NCBI RefSeq assembly: GCF_000236905.1
Contig: NC_016526.1
Coordinates: forward strand, 434,001 to 498,000
Source: Tetrapisispora phaffii CBS 4417
Taxonomy: Eukaryota > Ascomycota > Saccharomycetes > Saccharomycetales > Saccharomycetaceae
Direction of reading: 5' to 3'
DNA length: 64,000 nucleotides
Shown: one piece after another, positions 40,491-50,476 of the stretch
Layout of the letters: every line of letters starts with the position of its first letter
How positions within the stretch are numbered: the first letter of the stretch is position 1
The notes under the pieces: model-generated
The model's database searches: none
What the model was told of the DNA's origin: nothing
The model's input: the letters and a program-made list of their open reading frames with translations, nothing else
Made by a program: the position numbers and the translations under genes

Positions 40491-43004
40491 ATGTCAGGAA
40501 GAAAGAGAAGTGCCGATTTCGATGATGATGGATATCGTGATTTTAGACCACGTATGCCTAAGAGACAAAGAGTTCCACCGGTGGTTCAATTATGTAAGGA
40601 AATGATGCCTGATATTTGCACTATTGGTGAATCTGTAAAGGCATTTGAAGAAGATATAAAATTTTTAAGTGAAGCAATTATAAGTGAATTTGGTCATGAG
40701 GAATATTTCAATAACGCTTTACTATCTACATTTAAGGCTGTCATATTTGAACAACCACATAAGCAACCTTCAATTGCTCTGTTAACAATGGTAGTCAACA
40801 CTCAAAACCAAGAAGCTGGTAAAAGTATTGTTAATTTCTTTGTTGCTGAACTGCAACAACTCATTAACGAATCTACAAACGAAGATTTCAAAGTAGCATC
40901 AAATGAAACCGGTCCATGGAATAGATCCAAATTAATTATTAGATTCTTGTCATTATTATCGCCAATGATCTCACTTGATGATTTAATGAACTTATACAGA
41001 TCTTTTTTCAATTTGGCAATCGAATTGAACAACATTGAAGTTGATAAGAGGAATCCGTTATCAGAAGCTATTTACAGTAATACCCTCATAAATATTCCAT
41101 ATTTATTCTTTTTTAATAGAGCCAATGAAGTGTTAAAATCAAAGGTGGAAGAATTATTAATATATGTGGAGACATCTTATCAACTTCGTGTAAATGATAT
41201 TCAATTATTAGATGAGTATAATGGTCAAAATCCAATTCCAAGAGTGGAATTGATTCAAGTCATCTTAAGCAACGTAAAGAAAGCACTTGCAAACAATGCA
41301 GAACAGTTAACACAATTATTCCCAAATTGGTTACACCTGTTAACGGCACAACCTGGTGACCAAGGATTTAATGAAGCTTTGAGATTACCAGATGTTGAAG
41401 AATTAAAAGTATTTAGTTCTTTTGACAAGGATTTTGGTTCGATCGATAATATGTGGAAAACTCCAAGATTCAATTTCCATGTTTACTTACCTACATCATC
41501 CAGTGATTTTGAAACTATTATTCCAATTACTACCTATGCTGGTTTTCTATTTAAAGATATTATTTTAGATATTATCCAAGGTATGGAGTTTAATAGAAAA
41601 GCTGTTGCCAAACAAGTCATTATGTTACACCAATTTTTCAAGGAGGGTATATTTGCTGAAGCTGGTATTTCAATTGCTCAGTTAAATCAACAATTTGAAC
41701 AAGACCCATTGATCTCGACATTTAAGTTAGAAGATTTGGTTATTGAAACAATTTTAAGTTTAATTTTTAAGTTACCAACTGTTTTACAACCATACGCTTA
41801 CTACTATACTTTGCTAGTTGAAATTTGTCAAAATTCTCCAAAAGCCATTGCCCCAGTATTCGGTAGAGCTTTCAGATTCTTTTACACAAATATTGATAAC
41901 CTTGATTTTGAACTAAAACAAAGATATTTAGATTGGTTCTCAATTCAAATGAGTAACTTTAGTTTTTCATGGAAATGGAATGAATGGGAAGAAGATTCTC
42001 AAAAATATGGCAAAACTCTATACAATCCTAAAATGGTTTTTGCTAAAAATTTAATAAGTAAAGAATTAAGGTTAACATCCAACACCTTAGACGTTGAAGA
42101 AAGTTTAACTAATGAATTCAAACAATATTTAGACAATGCCTATGTTACCCGTGATGAGTTAATTGGATATTACCAGTCATTCTTTCATTCCTTTACAGTC
42201 AATCCAGAAGACGTTAAAAAACATGATCTATACTTTATTCAAGAGAATGTACCAATCTCTGCGACAGTACGTAAGCTACTTGATTACATGCATAAACAGG
42301 GTGAAAATAAGGTAGTCACTGAACTTGATGAAATTATAAAAGAATTTAAAGAAGACTATGGAAACATTATCGTTGACTTTGATAGATTTATTGTTGCATT
42401 AATGATTCAATGTGTTGCCCACTCTGGTAGTAGATCTTTATCTCATGCAAACAAATATATCAGTGATTTAACTGAAGATATTAAACATGCATTTTCTTCA
42501 TTGGAAATTGACGAAGCTAAAAAAGAATATACTATTGTTGAAGCAATGCTAAGATTTTGGAATTCAAATTCACAAACTGGTTTCTTGAATACCGATGCTC
42601 TTAGATATGCTGGCTTCATTACCACTAAATCATTATTTTCTTTCTGTTTTGAAGAAAGTAATGGAAGAAATCTTGGGTTAACTGATGCCACTGCGGTTGA
42701 AAGTGTTTTGAGAAATCTATCTCAGGATTCGGCTTTAACTTCAGGTAATACAGAGAATTTTGAAAACATTTTTGAAAAATTATGTCTAATTTTAAATGAC
42801 TGTGTTTCGAAGTTAGGTGCAACTGTTACTGAGGCAATCGTATTGCCTATGTTAGATGAATCTGCAACCAGCTTCGACCCTGCTCTGTTACAACAATTAG
42901 ATTTAATATGGAAATACCAAACAGCATTATCATTTATTAAGAGTATATTAAGAAAGTATTCTAAGGAGTATAAATTATTAAGTGAAAAATCAATCTTGGG
43001 TTAG
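40491..43004 (+). CDS. STO1: Sto1/Cbc1, nuclear cap-binding complex large subunit (frameshifted 3' end)
   Basis: An 837-residue CBP80 protein, helical MIF4G-type repeats throughout, with the conserved N-terminus RDFRPRMPKRQR (basic nuclear signal), PPVVQLCKEMMPDI and mid-protein blocks NSPKAIAPVFGRAFRFFY and DWFSIQMSNF-FSWKWNEW. With Cbc2 it binds the mRNA cap in the nucleus and aids splicing, export and decay. S. cerevisiae STO1 has a 5' intron just after the start; here the first exon is continuous with the rest. The frame stops at 43004 after LLSEKSILG, but the -1 frame from about 42989 continues to a stop at 43075 and reads EGAIQHGPTRV...TWLREVEKI, collinear with the S. cerevisiae C-terminus. 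One base appears to be missing in the A run at 42985-42989. Confidence 0.95.
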   Translation: MSGRKRSADFDDDGYRDFRPRMPKRQRVPPVVQLCKEMMPDICTIGESVKAFEEDIKFLSEAIISEFGHEEYFNNALLSTFKAVIFEQPHKQPSIALLTMVVNTQNQEAGKSIVNFFVAELQQLINESTNEDFKVASNETGPWNRSKLIIRFLSLLSPMISLDDLMNLYRSFFNLAIELNNIEVDKRNPLSEAIYSNTLINIPYLFFFNRANEVLKSKVEELLIYVETSYQLRVNDIQLLDEYNGQNPIPRVELIQVILSNVKKALANNAEQLTQLFPNWLHLLTAQPGDQGFNEALRLPDVEELKVFSSFDKDFGSIDNMWKTPRFNFHVYLPTSSSDFETIIPITTYAGFLFKDIILDIIQGMEFNRKAVAKQVIMLHQFFKEGIFAEAGISIAQLNQQFEQDPLISTFKLEDLVIETILSLIFKLPTVLQPYAYYYTLLVEICQNSPKAIAPVFGRAFRFFYTNIDNLDFELKQRYLDWFSIQMSNFSFSWKWNEWEEDSQKYGKTLYNPKMVFAKNLISKELRLTSNTLDVEESLTNEFKQYLDNAYVTRDELIGYYQSFFHSFTVNPEDVKKHDLYFIQENVPISATVRKLLDYMHKQGENKVVTELDEIIKEFKEDYGNIIVDFDRFIVALMIQCVAHSGSRSLSHANKYISDLTEDIKHAFSSLEIDEAKKEYTIVEAMLRFWNSNSQTGFLNTDALRYAGFITTKSLFSFCFEESNGRNLGLTDATAVESVLRNLSQDSALTSGNTENFENIFEKLCLILNDCVSKLGATVTEAIVLPMLDESATSFDPALLQQLDLIWKYQTALSFIKSILRKYSKEYKLLSEKSILG

Positions 43005-43075
43005 AGGGAGCTATTCAACATGGCCCAACAAGAGTCATCTTACAAACTTGGTTACGTGAAGTTGAAAAAATTTAA
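42989..43075 (+). other. Out-of-frame continuation of STO1 C-terminus
   Basis: This -1 frame segment encodes about 28 residues that match the last part of S. cerevisiae Sto1 (DNAIPHESTRR...WIQETKEV) position for position, then a TAA at 43073-43075. The match implies a 1-nt deletion, a sequencing error in a short A run, or frameshifted translation. Confidence 0.75.
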
Positions 43076-43455
43076 AAAAGCTTGAAAGGTTTGTAAAATA
43101 TGTATATATATATAGACATCTGAAATAAATGAAATTGAATTATAAGATATTCTACTTGTCTACATATAATATGAATTCTAAGATATGTGGATCCATTAAT
43201 TAACTAATTTTAATTTGTAATACTATTAAAATATTGAATTCTTTGACATTTCAGTTACCTCAATAGTAACATAAAATGCGCCTAAAAAACAAAAATTCTC
43301 GATCGGAATTTAGAGATGAGTCTCCATTATTTAAACAAATTATTACTTACTTATAACTTGGACAGTTGTTAAGAAATTAATCAAGGTCTTTTGATAAACA
43401 ACATATTGATAAGTACTCAATAACAACAAAGTGTTGAGTAAATAATTTATTTCAT
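43076..43455. other. Intergenic STO1-RAD5
   Basis: AT-rich promoter sequence of RAD5; no gene seen. Junction between a YMR125 and a YLR032 gene. Confidence 0.55.
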
Positions 43456-46400
43456 ATGTCTGGAGATGGTGGTGAAGATAATATAAAAAGAAGGTTCTTT
43501 AAAGATGAGCTAGAAAGCTCGGTTGATAACTCATCGACGATTGATATATCATTCGATAAAAAGGACTCTATCTTATTTGGAAATAGTTCCAATATGATGA
43601 AAGTTGAAGAAGATCAAGATAATACGCAGTTTACAGATGAAAAATTTAAGGAATTTCAAGTCATTCTATCTGGAATGTTACCTGATATTGAAAACGATTT
43701 AATAAACGATCTATATAAAAGATTTAAAGACCATGATAATTTATATGATGCTGCTGTTGAATTTTATTTTTCGAAACAGGAAGTATTGGAACATAAGGTT
43801 TATGAAGAAAACATAATTCAGATCGAGGAAGAAGATGAAGAAGAGAATAGACAGAAGAACATCGATCAGTATCCTTCTTCAATATCTGAAATCCATAATT
43901 CCTCTCAAGAAATGCCTAATGTATATCCACTTCGAAAAAGACGAAAAGAATATGGATTTAGGGAATCAAAGCAGCTGAAAAAATCGATAGATTGGAAACG
44001 ATTCATTGGAGCTTATCAAGTTAATGCTATGATAACAAGACCGATGTTAAAGCCACTGCAGTATGGAACTGGTTTCAAAATTGTGAAGGATATAGGCAAA
44101 CAGCAACGCAACAAAATATATTCATCGTCAGGAAAAAATAACTTATCAATGTCAAGTTTTGTTAAGATATATGATTCTCAAACAAATAGAGAAGTGGCAA
44201 AACTACCAGAGCATATAAGTGATATTATTTTTCCATTATTAGAAAGAGATGAATTTATATTTGATTTAACATTAATATATTCGGAGCCAAGAAGACTTAG
44301 GATAGGTGATAACATCGTGCTACAGCTGGATGTGTTTTTAACTTCCACTCTATTTTCTCAAGGGAAAGATATAAACATAAGCCAAAACAATATTACAAAA
44401 CAAGCGTTTGCGTTCCCGAATATGAAATTATCAGAAACAATTACTGAGATTGAGAACAGGGAGTATCAAACAGCGATAGTAAAAATATTTTCTCTGTTGA
44501 ATGTAATAGAGGTAATTGATGAGAATGTATCTTTTTTAGATTCAGATGATAAGAATGAGGATTCAGCAATAATTATTGATCTGGAAGGCAATGATGGAAC
44601 TACTAACACTGATATTGACAATTCTAATATAGTAGTACGTGATAATATTGAAAGCTCACAATTGTCACAGGGGAATGAATTGAATATCAATCAAATTAAT
44701 GCATTTTATAAAGTAGTTCAATCTGACAATAGTATATTGAAAATTCCAGAAACAACGCCAGACAAAACTAAATTCAAATATTCATTAAGAAGATATCAAA
44801 AGCAGGGTTTAACATGGATGCTAAAACAGGAACAGGAATTTAGTAAATTGGGGTATGATATTGAAAGAGAAGGGCAAGTAGATGTCGTAAATCCATTTTG
44901 GAAAAAATATAAATGGCCAAAAGATATGTCATGGGAAAACCAAAAAATAGGTACAGAGAAAGATGTTACATTTGAAGCAAATTATTTTTATTCAAATTTG
45001 TACACAGGTAAATTCGCGATTGAAAGACCGATAATGAGATCTACTTTAAAAGGTGGAATTTTGGCTGATGAAATGGGATTAGGAAAAACTATTTCAGCTC
45101 TTGCATTAATATTAACGGTACCATATCACAAGGACATGCCATTAGAAATTCCTGATCTTTCATCACAGCCTAATAACAAACTTAATATTAGTTCACATGT
45201 CTCTCAGAATTTGCCATATGCATCTAAAACCACTCTTGTTGTAGTACCAATGTCATTGTTAACTCAATGGTATGAAGAATTTAACAGTGTGAATGCCAAA
45301 GACGAACTGAAATGCGAGATTTACTACGGTGGAAATGTTAGTAGTTTAAAATCGTTGTTAATTAGAAACAAAAATCCTCCTACAGTAGTATTAACTACTT
45401 ATGGTATTGTACAGAATGAATGGATTAAACTTTCTAAGGTTACATCAACTTCAACACCCTCTGGTAAAAATTTAGGTTTATTTTCTGTAAAGTTTTTCAG
45501 AATTATTCTAGATGAAGGTCATATTATAAGAAACAGATCGAATGTGACATCCAAGGCAGTTCTAAATTTGAGTGGTGAAAGAAAATGGGTTCTAACAGGA
45601 ACTCCGATTATAAACCGAATTGATGATCTTTATAATCTGATTAATTTCTTAAATATTGAGCCCTGGTCTCAAGTAAGATTCTGGAAAAATTTTGTCACAA
45701 TACCCTTTGAACAGAAGGAGTTTAAGAAAGCTTTCAATATAGTCAATTCAATCATCGAGCCTATTTCCTTAAGAAGAACAAAACAAATGAAAGATACTAA
45801 TGGCGAACCACTAGTAAAATTACCGGCCATAGAGGTTCTTATAGAAAAATTAAACATGAATGAACCTCAGTCAGATGTATACAACTACTTACTGCAGGGT
45901 GCTGAGCAATCTGTTAGGAAAGGAATACAGCAAGGTAATTTATTGAAGAAATACTCTACAATTTTGGTACATATTCTACGATTAAGACAAGCATGTTGTG
46001 ATATCCAGCTACTAAATAAATCTGATGACAGTGATGAGGATTTAAGAGATGTTAGTCCTATTTTAGAAGATGCGAACTCTTTGACTAAATTAATTCACAA
46101 ATCATCTGAAACAAGTGAATCGCTCAGTATAAATTCAAGTAATAAACAAACCATAAATGAAATCATTACAACCAAGTATCTAATAAACAATAAGTTCATT
46201 GAAGTAGAGTGTTTTATTTGTATCCAAGAGCCAATAAATGTCATGAATGTAGTGTTCACTCAGTGTGGTCATTGCTTCTGTGAAGATTGTATTCTAAGCT
46301 ACATCAAATATCAAATTGATAAGAAATCAGATTTAAAATGTCCTATATGCAGAGAAGAAATTAGTAAATCATCTTTATACCGGTTTAAAATAGATGATGA

Positions 46401-46974
46401 GAATATACTGACTGTAATACCCTATATAACATCATCTAAGTCGGCAAAAATCGAGGCACTTATTGTTCACCTGGGCAGATTATTTGAAAAATCACCGGGT
46501 GAACAAGTAGTTGTTTTCTCTCAATTTTCGTCCTACCTAGATATATTAGAGAAAGAGTTAATGCAAGCATTACCTAAAAACACTACTGAAATATATAAAT
46601 TCGATGGTAAATTATCATTAAAAGAACGCTCAAACGTGCTACAACAGTTTAAAATCAAGAGTTTAGAAAAACAAAAAATATTGTTGTTGTCATTGAAAGC
46701 AGGAGGTGTAGGGTTGAATCTTACATGTTGTTCTCATGCATTCATAATGGACCCATGGTGGTCACCTAGTATGGAAGATCAAGCGGTGGATAGAATACAT
46801 AGGATAGGGCAGAAAAACCCAGTGACAGTCATCAAATTCATTATTAGCAATACAATAGAAGAAAAAATGTTACGTATACAAGACAGAAAAAGAAGTATTG
46901 GTGAGGCGATGGATGTAACTGAAGATACCAGAAGACAAAGAAGAATCGAAGAAATTCAAATGCTATTTGAATAA
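43456..46974 (+). CDS. RAD5: Rad5, HIRAN-SNF2-RING DNA translocase and ubiquitin ligase
   Basis: An 1172-residue protein, matching S. cerevisiae Rad5 (1169). Order of domains: a UBA-like acidic N-terminal region, HIRAN domain (about 180-290, starting WKRFIGAYQVNAM), SNF2 helicase with Walker A DEMGLGKT near 537, DEGH box near 687 and LTGTPI near 713, a RING finger of C3HC4 type (about 919-965: CFIC...CGHCFCEDC...CPIC) inserted between the helicase lobes, and motif VI QAVDRIHRIGQ near 1109. Rad5 directs PCNA polyubiquitination with Ubc13-Mms2 and remodels stalled forks in error-free damage tolerance. All catalytic motifs are present. It is convergent with SMF3, as YLR032-YLR034 with RSC58 removed. 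Confidence 0.97.
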   Translation: MSGDGGEDNIKRRFFKDELESSVDNSSTIDISFDKKDSILFGNSSNMMKVEEDQDNTQFTDEKFKEFQVILSGMLPDIENDLINDLYKRFKDHDNLYDAAVEFYFSKQEVLEHKVYEENIIQIEEEDEEENRQKNIDQYPSSISEIHNSSQEMPNVYPLRKRRKEYGFRESKQLKKSIDWKRFIGAYQVNAMITRPMLKPLQYGTGFKIVKDIGKQQRNKIYSSSGKNNLSMSSFVKIYDSQTNREVAKLPEHISDIIFPLLERDEFIFDLTLIYSEPRRLRIGDNIVLQLDVFLTSTLFSQGKDINISQNNITKQAFAFPNMKLSETITEIENREYQTAIVKIFSLLNVIEVIDENVSFLDSDDKNEDSAIIIDLEGNDGTTNTDIDNSNIVVRDNIESSQLSQGNELNINQINAFYKVVQSDNSILKIPETTPDKTKFKYSLRRYQKQGLTWMLKQEQEFSKLGYDIEREGQVDVVNPFWKKYKWPKDMSWENQKIGTEKDVTFEANYFYSNLYTGKFAIERPIMRSTLKGGILADEMGLGKTISALALILTVPYHKDMPLEIPDLSSQPNNKLNISSHVSQNLPYASKTTLVVVPMSLLTQWYEEFNSVNAKDELKCEIYYGGNVSSLKSLLIRNKNPPTVVLTTYGIVQNEWIKLSKVTSTSTPSGKNLGLFSVKFFRIILDEGHIIRNRSNVTSKAVLNLSGERKWVLTGTPIINRIDDLYNLINFLNIEPWSQVRFWKNFVTIPFEQKEFKKAFNIVNSIIEPISLRRTKQMKDTNGEPLVKLPAIEVLIEKLNMNEPQSDVYNYLLQGAEQSVRKGIQQGNLLKKYSTILVHILRLRQACCDIQLLNKSDDSDEDLRDVSPILEDANSLTKLIHKSSETSESLSINSSNKQTINEIITTKYLINNKFIEVECFICIQEPINVMNVVFTQCGHCFCEDCILSYIKYQIDKKSDLKCPICREEISKSSLYRFKIDDENILTVIPYITSSKSAKIEALIVHLGRLFEKSPGEQVVVFSQFSSYLDILEKELMQALPKNTTEIYKFDGKLSLKERSNVLQQFKIKSLEKQKILLLSLKAGGVGLNLTCCSHAFIMDPWWSPSMEDQAVDRIHRIGQKNPVTVIKFIISNTIEEKMLRIQDRKRSIGEAMDVTEDTRRQRRIEEIQMLFE

Positions 46975-47153
46975 AGTGAATTACATAAAGAAAATATTTC
47001 AATGTATAGTAATATTGGACCTGATTCCCAAAAATAGTCAAATCGGTTTATATTATAGAGTATCAATTTAATATTAATAATTTTATTATATATATAATTT
47101 ATTCTATATAATTTAATGCTAAAGTATAGTCTTTTGAATTTCAAAGGCATTAT

Positions 47154-48578
47154 TTAAAAATGGATATCTTCACCTAAGAGAAAACTAAAAACCAAGTAGA
47201 CATTTAGGCCACCAATTAAAGCCCAAACAAATACAGCAGAGTTAGTCAATAGAGCGCTATTACTGAAGTCTACTGATTTATATTGTGGATTATTAATTAG
47301 AGGTGTAGCTTCATCAGAAGAAGTAACTGTACTATCTATATTTTCGTCTGTGTTTTCATCTTGAACTGTCATAATTTTCTTATTTGCGGTAAAATATATC
47401 AGTGGAGCTGCAACTATCGGCAATATTAATGAAAGTACAACTTGTGAAAAGTTTAAAATATCTGAGATGCCACGTTCACCGAATGTTAAAGTAACTATTA
47501 GACATGGAACAATAGCTATCATTCTGGTATAAAGTCTCACAGACCATGCTGGCAATGACCATTCTAAAAACCCTTCTGAAACAATTTGACCAGCCAAAGT
47601 ACATATAATACCAGCCGATTGACCGGAGAATAACATAGCTAAGGCAAAAATCAAACCCGCAGTAGGGGAGATATAATACTTCAATAGTTCATAGATAGAC
47701 AGTAAATCTGCGTCAGCGGCATCTGGTTGGCCATATAAGGTTGAGCCAGCTACAATCAAAATTGCACTATTGACAAAAGTAGCGATTAAGAATAATGATA
47801 TAATCAATTCGGCATAGGAATACGATAAAGAATAATTAATAGCACTTAAACTCGGTCTAGATGATACTTTACCGTACTTTTTTAAATCGTAATCATGTAA
47901 TCTTGGTTTGACTAATGAGGAACCCAAATATAACGAATGTGGCATAACAGTAGCCCCTAAAATGCCTAAGGAAATATATAAAGCTTGTTTATCTTCAAAT
48001 ACAACTTTGTTGGGTAAATAACCTTTGAAGACATCCATTTTTGTTGGAATATCGATTTTAAACAATTCTAAGCAGAAACATATAACTGTACATGCTACTA
48101 GAAATGATACAAACATCTCGAAGATTCTAACTTTCTTCAATGAAGTTCCTTCTGGTTTATAAAACAATAAAATGATTAAAACATCTAATACAGTCAGTAT
48201 AACACCCCATATTAGTGGTATATTAAATAAAATTTGCAAGGCTATAGCTGTTCCCACAACCTCAGCTAAATCCGTTGCAATGATGGCTAATTCAGCGAAT
48301 GCATAAATTGTATAATTCAACCATCTTGGTAAATTTACTCTACAGTTTTCAGCTAAATCCTTTCCTGTAACGGTACCTAGCTTTACACAGAGACACTGTA
48401 ATAAAACTGCAAATATATTTGAAACGAAAATTGTGAATAGTAATTGATATCTATATTGTGCACCACCAGAGACACTAGTTGAATAATTACCAGGATCCAT
48501 ATATGCAACGCTTACTAGGATACCTGGACCAATGAATTTGACAAACTTATTCATAACATTATAAGTGGATTGGATCAT
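47154..48578 (-). CDS. SMF3: Smf3, vacuolar NRAMP iron transporter
   Basis: A 474-residue NRAMP protein with about eleven membrane segments. The metal-site motif DPGN (residues about 28-31, in VSVAYMDPGNYST) and the MPHSLYLGS motif of helix 6 are intact; the NRAMP consensus transport signature region around SGQSAG is also present. The size equals S. cerevisiae Smf3 (473), and the C-terminal residues LLGEDIHF are nearly identical in type. Smf3 moves iron from the vacuole to the cytosol under iron limitation. The ATG at 48578 matches the usual length; a second Met lies nine residues in. No exact Aft1/2 site (TGCACCC) was seen in the proximal promoter, so iron control cannot be shown. Confidence 0.96.
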   Translation of the reverse strand: MIQSTYNVMNKFVKFIGPGILVSVAYMDPGNYSTSVSGGAQYRYQLLFTIFVSNIFAVLLQCLCVKLGTVTGKDLAENCRVNLPRWLNYTIYAFAELAIIATDLAEVVGTAIALQILFNIPLIWGVILTVLDVLIILLFYKPEGTSLKKVRIFEMFVSFLVACTVICFCLELFKIDIPTKMDVFKGYLPNKVVFEDKQALYISLGILGATVMPHSLYLGSSLVKPRLHDYDLKKYGKVSSRPSLSAINYSLSYSYAELIISLFLIATFVNSAILIVAGSTLYGQPDAADADLLSIYELLKYYISPTAGLIFALAMLFSGQSAGIICTLAGQIVSEGFLEWSLPAWSVRLYTRMIAIVPCLIVTLTFGERGISDILNFSQVVLSLILPIVAAPLIYFTANKKIMTVQDENTDENIDSTVTSSDEATPLINNPQYKSVDFSNSALLTNSAVFVWALIGGLNVYLVFSFLLGEDIHF

Positions 48579-48655
48579 GTCAAATGAAAATTATAGGCTG
48601 GTGTATGTATTTATTTAGTTTAGGTTATGTTTAGAGTCTGAATGTTTCTTTTCAG

Positions 48656-48684
<29 letters not shown>
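48656..48684. repeat. (AAT)n microsatellite in the SMF3 promoter
   Basis: About nine ATA/AAT trinucleotide units lie some 80 bp upstream of the SMF3 start. Likely length-variable; a possible nucleosome-poor spacer. Confidence 0.85.
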
Positions 48685-48686
<2 letters not shown>

Positions 48687-50100
48687 GCCTGCTATAAATA
48701 ATGATTAATATATGGTTGTCCTGCTGAAAAGTTGAACTCTACTCTATTTTGTCTTTGAATATTTCATTAACTTGTTTGATTTAGATATTGTTCATATGAT
48801 TAGTTAAAATATATAATCAATTTATATATAATTTCGAAGTGAGTTATTTATACGAGTGAACAAGAAAAAGGAAAAAGTTTTAATTTTACAAGAACACAAT
48901 TATATAAGATCATTTCAACAACATAATTTCACTTTAAGTTAATATGATTAACCTTTATTATATGTGAACTAGATTCCTAAGACTGTATTTAAGGTTCAAA
49001 TGCAAAAAGCAAAAAAACATCAAGATTAATAAATTTTAAGAGACGCATTATATAGACATCGTTTATAATTTAGTATTCACCCTGTTCATCTTGCAATAAA
49101 TAAACAATAGGAGTATCTGATTTCCTAGACCTACCATTATATTTGAGTTCGAGAATTATCCGTTCTGCAAGATAAATGTGCGTTACTGCATAAAATACGA
49201 AACGTTAGATGATAGGGTCTGTGCCTTTGATTCGATTCGTTACGAAAAAGCTACTGTTGAAATTAATTAACAATGATTATTAGTAAATACCAAATAATCG
49301 CGACAACCGTAGTGTTACCATCGAGCAAGGAATAATACAAATAACAATGCACATTTTCTATATTGATGGATTGTTCAATTAGCAGTATACAACTTTCAAA
49401 AAAAATTGCACCTAAATAGTTTCCGAATATATAAACTCTATAATAATCAGTTAAAGAAGAACAGATCGAACCACAAAACTTCCGACTATTTTATAATCCG
49501 AAGTTTTACAAGAGGACTACTAAATAGTTTGAAGTTGCTAGATGGCTTTGATGTATACATTTTGAAAATGATCTCCTATTTAATGCTCTCGAGTATTTTG
49601 CTAGTCAAAATTAAAATCGTTTATAAAGATGACGGATAGTACCTTATTATTCAATAACAAGCTATTTTGATATTCATGTCAAGTATCAATGCAGGCAATT
49701 CGCAGCTGTAAGATAGAAGGCTACAAAAAATGTTATTAAAATTGTTGTATCCTTCAATATATGTGTGTTCATATTTTATAAGAAGTCTATTAATACTGCA
49801 TAGCTCATATTATACATATATGTAATAGTAATCGTACTGTCTAAACCGATCTTAAATTAAAAAATTCTGTATGTAAATTTGATTAACTAATACGATCTAA
49901 TTCAACTTCTCGAAAGATATTTCCTATTTTAGACACGCTTGTCCATTTATAGTAATTACATTTTTACATCACATGTTCCAGTTTGAAAACTGTTAGTAAG
50001 TTTTTAAAATTTGGGAACTTCAACAGAAAAACATAAAATTATATTTATATCTCCTAATTTTCAATAAAATATTTTGGTAGAAAGTATTTAATTGTATGTA

Positions 50101-50112
50101 GTGTTTGGGTGG
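50101..50112 (-). promoter_or_regulatory. Rap1-like site upstream of ASC1
   Basis: The minus strand reads CCACCCAAACAC, close to the Rap1 consensus (ACACCCAAACAY), 365 bp upstream of the ATG. Rap1 drives ribosomal-protein genes, and ASC1 is co-regulated with them in S. cerevisiae. A further ACACCC lies at about 50203. Confidence 0.4.
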
Positions 50113-50476
50113 AAACGGTCCTAAACACACTTTTTTCATGAAACGCCTGCAGTCACTCCAATCCGTTCTGAACCTTTCGCGCAAAATAAGCTAAACTCCT
50201 TACACCCTCGGCGTAAGTATAGGAACATTTCATGAAAACTTTTTCCAACCATTAATGTAAGGTCATCTCAAAACTTCAAAATGTTGCAATATGGACTGTT
50301 AATGTTGGAAGCATTGATTTTATTTTCAGTCCAATTGTTGTCGCAATTTCACTATTAAGAATCTTTAATATTAAAAGCTCCATCTAATTTTTTTGTTATT
50401 TAGATTGTTTTTCGTAATTTATATAATTGTAGTTTTTATCATTTTACAAGAATCAATAACCAAAATAACATCAGAA

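Larger units (their letters stand above)
48579..50476. other. Divergent intergenic SMF3-ASC1
   Basis: About 1.9 kb with no supportable gene; the longest frame (77 codons at 49406-49639) is not convincing. S. cerevisiae RSC58, next to SMF3, is absent. A TTTCCGAA at 49430-49437 and a Cbf1-like ATCACATG at 49968-49975 occur, but not in centromere arrangement. The last 400 bp have GC-richer promoter elements for ASC1. Confidence 0.55.

Noticed and set aside
49430..50115. Centromere-like pieces: TTTCCGAA (49430-49437) and ATCACATG (49968-49975)
   Set aside because: Order and spacing do not make CDEI-CDEII-CDEIII; the flank of TTTCCGAA lacks the TGTTTWTG half, and no CDEIII follows the Cbf1-like site.
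50393..50476. N-terminal hydrophobic extension of Asc1
   Set aside because: Begins with TTG; the conserved Asc1 N-terminus starts at the ATG at 50477.
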